Source: Schizochytrium sp. CCTCC M209059 (lineage: Eukaryota; Sar; Bigyra; Thraustochytrida; Thraustochytriidae). From it: a stretch of 64,000 nucleotides of DNA. The stretch's first letter is position 1. Each line of letters opens with the position of its first letter. The stretch is taken from positions 4,209 to 68,208 of the forward strand of contig KN805413.1 in assembly GCA_000818945.1 (NCBI GenBank), written 5' to 3'. This document shows positions 60,496-64,000 of this stretch, piece after piece. The translations under genes and the position numbers were made by a program. A model generated the notes under the pieces. It saw only the letters and a list, made by a program, of their open reading frames with translations. It was not told where the DNA came from and searched no databases.

Positions 60496-61334
60496 ATGTT
60501 CTTCCTCGTACGTGGCGAGACGCGTTGCGCGGCAGCGGGCGAGCACGCTGCCTCTTGAGGTCCCCGCCTGTCCGGCCCGGCCCGGGCAAAGCGCTGCCGG
60601 GCCCTGTGAAGCATTGAGAGGATACGGATGGGGAGAGCGACCAAGAGCTCCAGGCCCGCAAAATCTTGCAGCCGAGAGCTTATTCTTTCGCACTCGCGTG
60701 CGCGGACGAGAGCGGGTGAGCAGGAGGGAGATGAGTTTCGCGTACTGACCAAGCATTGACTGACATACCCTTTTTTTTTAAATATGACCTGCGCCACGTG
60801 GAAAACCCGTAGAAAGGCTTCGAGGAGGAGCTGGCCATGAACCCAGAGGATCTTGGCCCCCAACTTCGCGAAAAGATCAAGTCGCGACTCAAGTCCTCCG
60901 TGGAAGGCGCCGCTCTTGGTCGCATCGGTTACGTCGTGTACGTGACAGAGATCAATGACGACGATATTAGCAAAGGTCAGATTGAAGATAGCACCGGCCA
61001 GGTGACGTACAAAGTCAAGTTCAAGGCTGTTGTTTTTCGTCCTTTCCGCCTCGAAGTGCTTGACGCCGTTGTAACCACGGCTCTCAACTATGGTTTTTTT
61101 GCAAAGGCTGGCCCGCTTCAAATCTTTGTTTCACGCCACATGATGCCCGAGGATCTCAAAGAAGGTTTTGATCACGAGCGAAGTGCCTGGGTGTCAGAGG
61201 ATAAAGAGGTCGAAATCCGCGCCGGTAGTGGAGTGCGTCTTCGCCTCATGAACGTAAAGTTTGACCAGAACAGCGTCTCTGCAGTTGGAACAATCAAGGA
61301 TGATTATCTCGGTCTCGTTTCTGTTGACGAGTAA
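60496..61334 (+). CDS. RPB7: DNA-directed RNA polymerase II subunit RPB7, two exons
   Basis: Exon 1 is only ATGTTCTTCCTC (60496-60507), followed by GTACGT; exon 2 is 60813-61334 after CCCGTAG. The 305-nt intron has a tactgac branch-point-like motif near 60742 and a T-run near 60771. Joined, the protein starts MFFLKGFEEELAMNPEDLGP, which aligns with the conserved MFF-K start of Rpb7; the later ATG at 60837 would cut off this strand of the tip domain. It has 177 residues, close to yeast (171) and human (172). VVFRPFRLEVLDAVV and GFFAKAGPLQIFVSRHMMP are family hallmarks. The C-terminal half is the S1/OB RNA-binding domain, ending VGTIKDDYLG. Rpb7 pairs with Rpb4 as the Pol II stalk. RPB7 and TRP-like genes converge. 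Confidence 0.92.
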
Positions 61335-61736
61335 AGATTCACATCACGCGACCAGACACCGCTGCTTGCAGCGAGTTCACTCTGCGACGCGAGCCTGCCC
61401 ACCTTCCCCCAAGAGGGAGACAACAGCAAACGCTGAGCTCCCCTTTGCTCCCTCCCATCACTCGTCTGCGCAAACAAGGGACTTGTGCACGATAAGAGAG
61501 AAAATTGAACACCTGCGGGCAGCGCGCCTCACGTGCGTACCAAACACGTCAATTCTATGGCCTCGCATTACTTTTTAAAGCAACTCATTATCCAAGACGA
61601 ACGCGCTTCTCTATTCATTTGATTTCTAAAATGGCTTCGGCACATTCTTGCGCTCCAGTGCTACCCTCTTTCCTCGTACCGTTTTGCTCGACAGCAAGGA
61701 ATCCGGCGAACTTGGTCTCGGAGTATGCAATTTTGG
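61335..61736. other. Convergent 3' region, no gene
   Basis: 400 bp between the RPB7 and channel stop codons; no supported frame. Confidence 0.4.
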
Positions 61737-64000
61737 CTAAGAAAAAATGCGAGCGTTCCGCACCGCCATGTCCTTGTGCTGCAAGACCAAAACCTGGTCA
61801 AGCGTTTGGCCAATGCGAGCGAGCGCATCCTGTACCTCGCGATTCTTTGCATCGCGCAACTTACTTTTGCGAATGTGACGCGTCATCACCGCACGGCGCG
61901 TGCATCGAAAGTTGAGAGCCTGCTCAAGCTCTCGCTTGTTGACGTTTGATAGTGGATCTTCAGACGTTATAATAGGCACGACCGCAATAGAATGTCCACG
62001 CTTGAATTCCGGAATGTACGGGTCATATAGCGACTGCTTGCCGTAAAGAACGCGAAAGACAAGGTTGGGCAAAAAGGAGAGCAAGTTGATGGGGCTCGGC
62101 GCAATGGGCATGAGACTGTACTTTTCGATAAGTTGAGCCAATGCATATAACCACTGCACGCGCGCTGTTTGCGCGACCTGCTCAAAGCGCCGCGTCATCA
62201 TGGCAATCAACAAATTGGTCAAAAGTACGGCGGCGATGAGGAGAAAACCAAAGAGAAACACCTGGTACAGCCGTGTGCGTACACCCTGGTTGGGGTCATA
62301 CGTGGTAAAGGCCTCAAATACAGACCACACGAGCGAGGAAAAAGCCGCACCTGCAGTCTCGAATCCCTCGACGCCCTGGCCTCCCAGCAGAAACACAAAC
62401 GCGAGAATGAAAGCAACCAGCACGACAGCCAAGAGCGTCAGGAAGCGAATCACGTCCCACACCACATATTGCATAGTAATCCACAGCGGACCCAGCTCTT
62501 TGCTTGCGCTGAAAAGATGAAAAAGTCGAAAGGTTGACAAGATAGCGCCGATGGACATGAGAATGTCGTATGCCTCCGTCGTGCGATCCATGCAAAAAGC
62601 AGCAGCAAGCACGATCGACGCGCCTACATCGACAATATTGACAGAATGCTGCAGGAAGGGACCCACGCCGATTGCCGCGACCTGCTCGACGATGCCGACG
62701 ACGTTACCTAAAAAGAAGATGATCAAGATCAGCTCTGCGGTGGACAACGCCTCTTGCTCGCCTTGCGCGTTTCTAGTGGCCAAATAGGCAAAGGCCAAGA
62801 GATACAGAACGTACGACATGCTCCACACGGACCATTTAAAGTAGCAACAGGCAAATTCGGTCCGCGGAATGTCGACAATGATGCGCAACGATCGAGAAAA
62901 AGGCAACAGCCACAGTACTGGAGTCATCAAGACGAGCAGCACAAGCAAGACGAGACTCACGCAAGCTCTATAGCTGGCCTGGATGGAAGTCTTGAGACCC
63001 GGCACGCGTAGCAGAAACGCGACAAGGCTCTCGTTGCGCGTCTTGCGGTCCACATCGAAACGCTGAGCAGTCGGACCACCCGTGCGAACAGGGACCTCGC
63101 TCGTCTTGCCTTGCTTGAAGAGGGGGAAAAAGCTTGCCGACAGATTGGCCAGGCTTCCAAGACCACGCGTGTAGAGACTGTCATTTGCGTCGTTGAACCA
63201 AATGGCGTCGTTTTGCGTTGTAAAAAACTTGTGTGCGACCACCCGTTTGAGACGGTACTTTACAGCAAGGTAAGCACAAGTAGACTTGTGTCGGTGCGCC
63301 AAGGGCCGGGTGACCAAGGTCCCGTTTTCGCGTCGCCACGAAGGGATGTCTGCTCGTTCGCGGAGAAGCTCTTCGGCCTCGGCCTGGTCCTCGCAGCAGT
63401 CGAGAATGTTGCACACCAGGTTCTGAAAATTGTCTGCGTGACTTTGATAAGAGTCCCAGAATCGTTTTTCGAGACCAAAGACGCTGCGTAAAACGTGAGC
63501 GCTCATGAGCGCAATATGCAGCGGGAAGCGCGACCGATCAATGAATTCTCTCAGGATTGCTTCCTCTTCGGGCCGGTCGTCCAGCTCAATCACTTTGTGC
63601 AGGTAAATGTGCAAGAATGATCTGTAATAGTACGCTGTCGGATTGCAGTACTGCAGCACGACCTCGAGAGCGCGCAGCGCAGGTGCCATGCTGACCTGAC
63701 CGTCGCTTTCCGCATTCGTCTTCCAAATGAGTTTGTTTCCTGCGCCCGAGAGTGCATTCAATTCCCGCTCAATGTGGTCCAGCAGCGACTTAAAGTAGCT
63801 AAAGTTGTCAGCCTTGGGCAGATCAGCGGACAGACGCGCGCGCACCTCAGGATTGTTCAAGTCGACGCTGCTATCCATCTCCACCCCGAAGAGGACGCGG
63901 CGTCGCGAGCTGCCTTGCGCTGACGGATCATAGCGCAGTCGCGGCAGCAGGACGGCAAGCGCCTCGACTGCGCCGCACGAAATGCAAGAGTGCAGACATA
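61737..64000 (-). CDS. TRP-like cation channel with N-terminal ankyrin-like region, 5' partial
   Basis: The frame is open from the right edge to the stop at 61737 (over 750 residues). An ATG at 63878 exists, but the upstream frame stays open and reads like an ankyrin repeat (HSCISCGAVEALAVLLPRL), so the start lies outside the window. A long cytosolic segment is followed by six membrane helices within about 63000-62150. The second-last hydrophobic block with SSLVWSVFEAFTT is the likely pore loop. S6 (LLIAAVLLTNLLIAMM) runs into ARVQWLYALAQLI, which resembles the TRP helix with its tryptophan. Ankyrin plus six helices suggests the TRPV/TRPA/TRPC side of the family. The C-terminus is basic and ends in a helix. 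Such channels pass Ca2+ and other cations in response to stimuli; gating here is unknown. Confidence 0.75.
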   Translation of the reverse strand, partial: CLHSCISCGAVEALAVLLPRLRYDPSAQGSSRRRVLFGVEMDSSVDLNNPEVRARLSADLPKADNFSYFKSLLDHIERELNALSGAGNKLIWKTNAESDGQVSMAPALRALEVVLQYCNPTAYYYRSFLHIYLHKVIELDDRPEEEAILREFIDRSRFPLHIALMSAHVLRSVFGLEKRFWDSYQSHADNFQNLVCNILDCCEDQAEAEELLRERADIPSWRRENGTLVTRPLAHRHKSTCAYLAVKYRLKRVVAHKFFTTQNDAIWFNDANDSLYTRGLGSLANLSASFFPLFKQGKTSEVPVRTGGPTAQRFDVDRKTRNESLVAFLLRVPGLKTSIQASYRACVSLVLLVLLVLMTPVLWLLPFSRSLRIIVDIPRTEFACCYFKWSVWSMSYVLYLLAFAYLATRNAQGEQEALSTAELILIIFFLGNVVGIVEQVAAIGVGPFLQHSVNIVDVGASIVLAAAFCMDRTTEAYDILMSIGAILSTFRLFHLFSASKELGPLWITMQYVVWDVIRFLTLLAVVLVAFILAFVFLLGGQGVEGFETAGAAFSSLVWSVFEAFTTYDPNQGVRTRLYQVFLFGFLLIAAVLLTNLLIAMMTRRFEQVAQTARVQWLYALAQLIEKYSLMPIAPSPINLLSFLPNLVFRVLYGKQSLYDPYIPEFKRGHSIAVVPIITSEDPLSNVNKRELEQALNFRCTRRAVMTRHIRKSKLRDAKNREVQDALARIGQTLDQVLVLQHKDMAVRNARIFS

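Overview
Eukaryotic nuclear DNA. The evidence is spliceosomal introns (a 3-exon gene at 28148-29319; an RPB7 gene whose first coding exon is 12 nt), a TFIID subunit, a large nuclear-pore scaffold protein, a clathrin-adaptor beta subunit, an RNA polymerase II subunit and a centrin-binding (Sfi1-type) protein. Most genes are long single ORFs with short spacers, GC-rich codons and many homopolymeric Gln/Asp tracts. With a heliorhodopsin and a Crinkler-type effector, this suggests a protist, possibly a stramenopile such as a thraustochytrid; the taxonomic guess is an inference. TAG, TGA and TAA all act as stops.

Layout. 1-8.1 kb is accessory in character: a DNA transposon encoding a Ulp1-type (C48) protease enters from the left edge (copy 1). 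A small secreted/type I membrane protein, a Crinkler-like nuclease-kinase with a 21-bp-repeat coiled coil, a heliorhodopsin and an unknown protein with a PP1-docking-like motif follow. Then comes a gene fragment abutting a truncated transposon copy 2. 8.5-30 kb is dense and mostly housekeeping: FAD oxidoreductase, TAF2, an FG-repeat-bearing Nup205/Nup192-like protein, an ARM-type protein, the urease accessory pair UreD and UreF, and two membrane proteins. 31.9-37.4 kb is a tandem array of three related F-box/zinc-ribbon genes, the third broken by two homopolymer frameshifts. 38-44.1 kb holds beta-adaptin and an FHA-domain protein, with an 83-base assembly gap just 5' of the latter. 44.9-51.7 kb is gene-poor and crowded with microsatellites. 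51.8-64 kb holds a SANT-domain polyQ protein, a frameshifted unknown gene, about 650 bp of (TTCTC)n, transposon copy 3 (the fullest copy, with its 3' terminal inverted repeat), an Sfi1-like protein, RPB7 and an ankyrin/TRP-like ion channel cut by the right edge.

How the genes relate. UreF and UreD are neighbours on the same strand and should act together in loading nickel into urease; urease and UreG are not in this window. TAF2 and RPB7 belong to Pol II transcription. The three transposon copies share sequence, and two share an in-frame TAG just before the protease domain where the third has CAG. The most interesting items are the Ulp1/SAP transposon with TAGGGTAA termini, the inner-ring nucleoporin with GLFG repeats, the heliorhodopsin next to a Crinkler-like gene, and the F-box/zinc-ribbon array.
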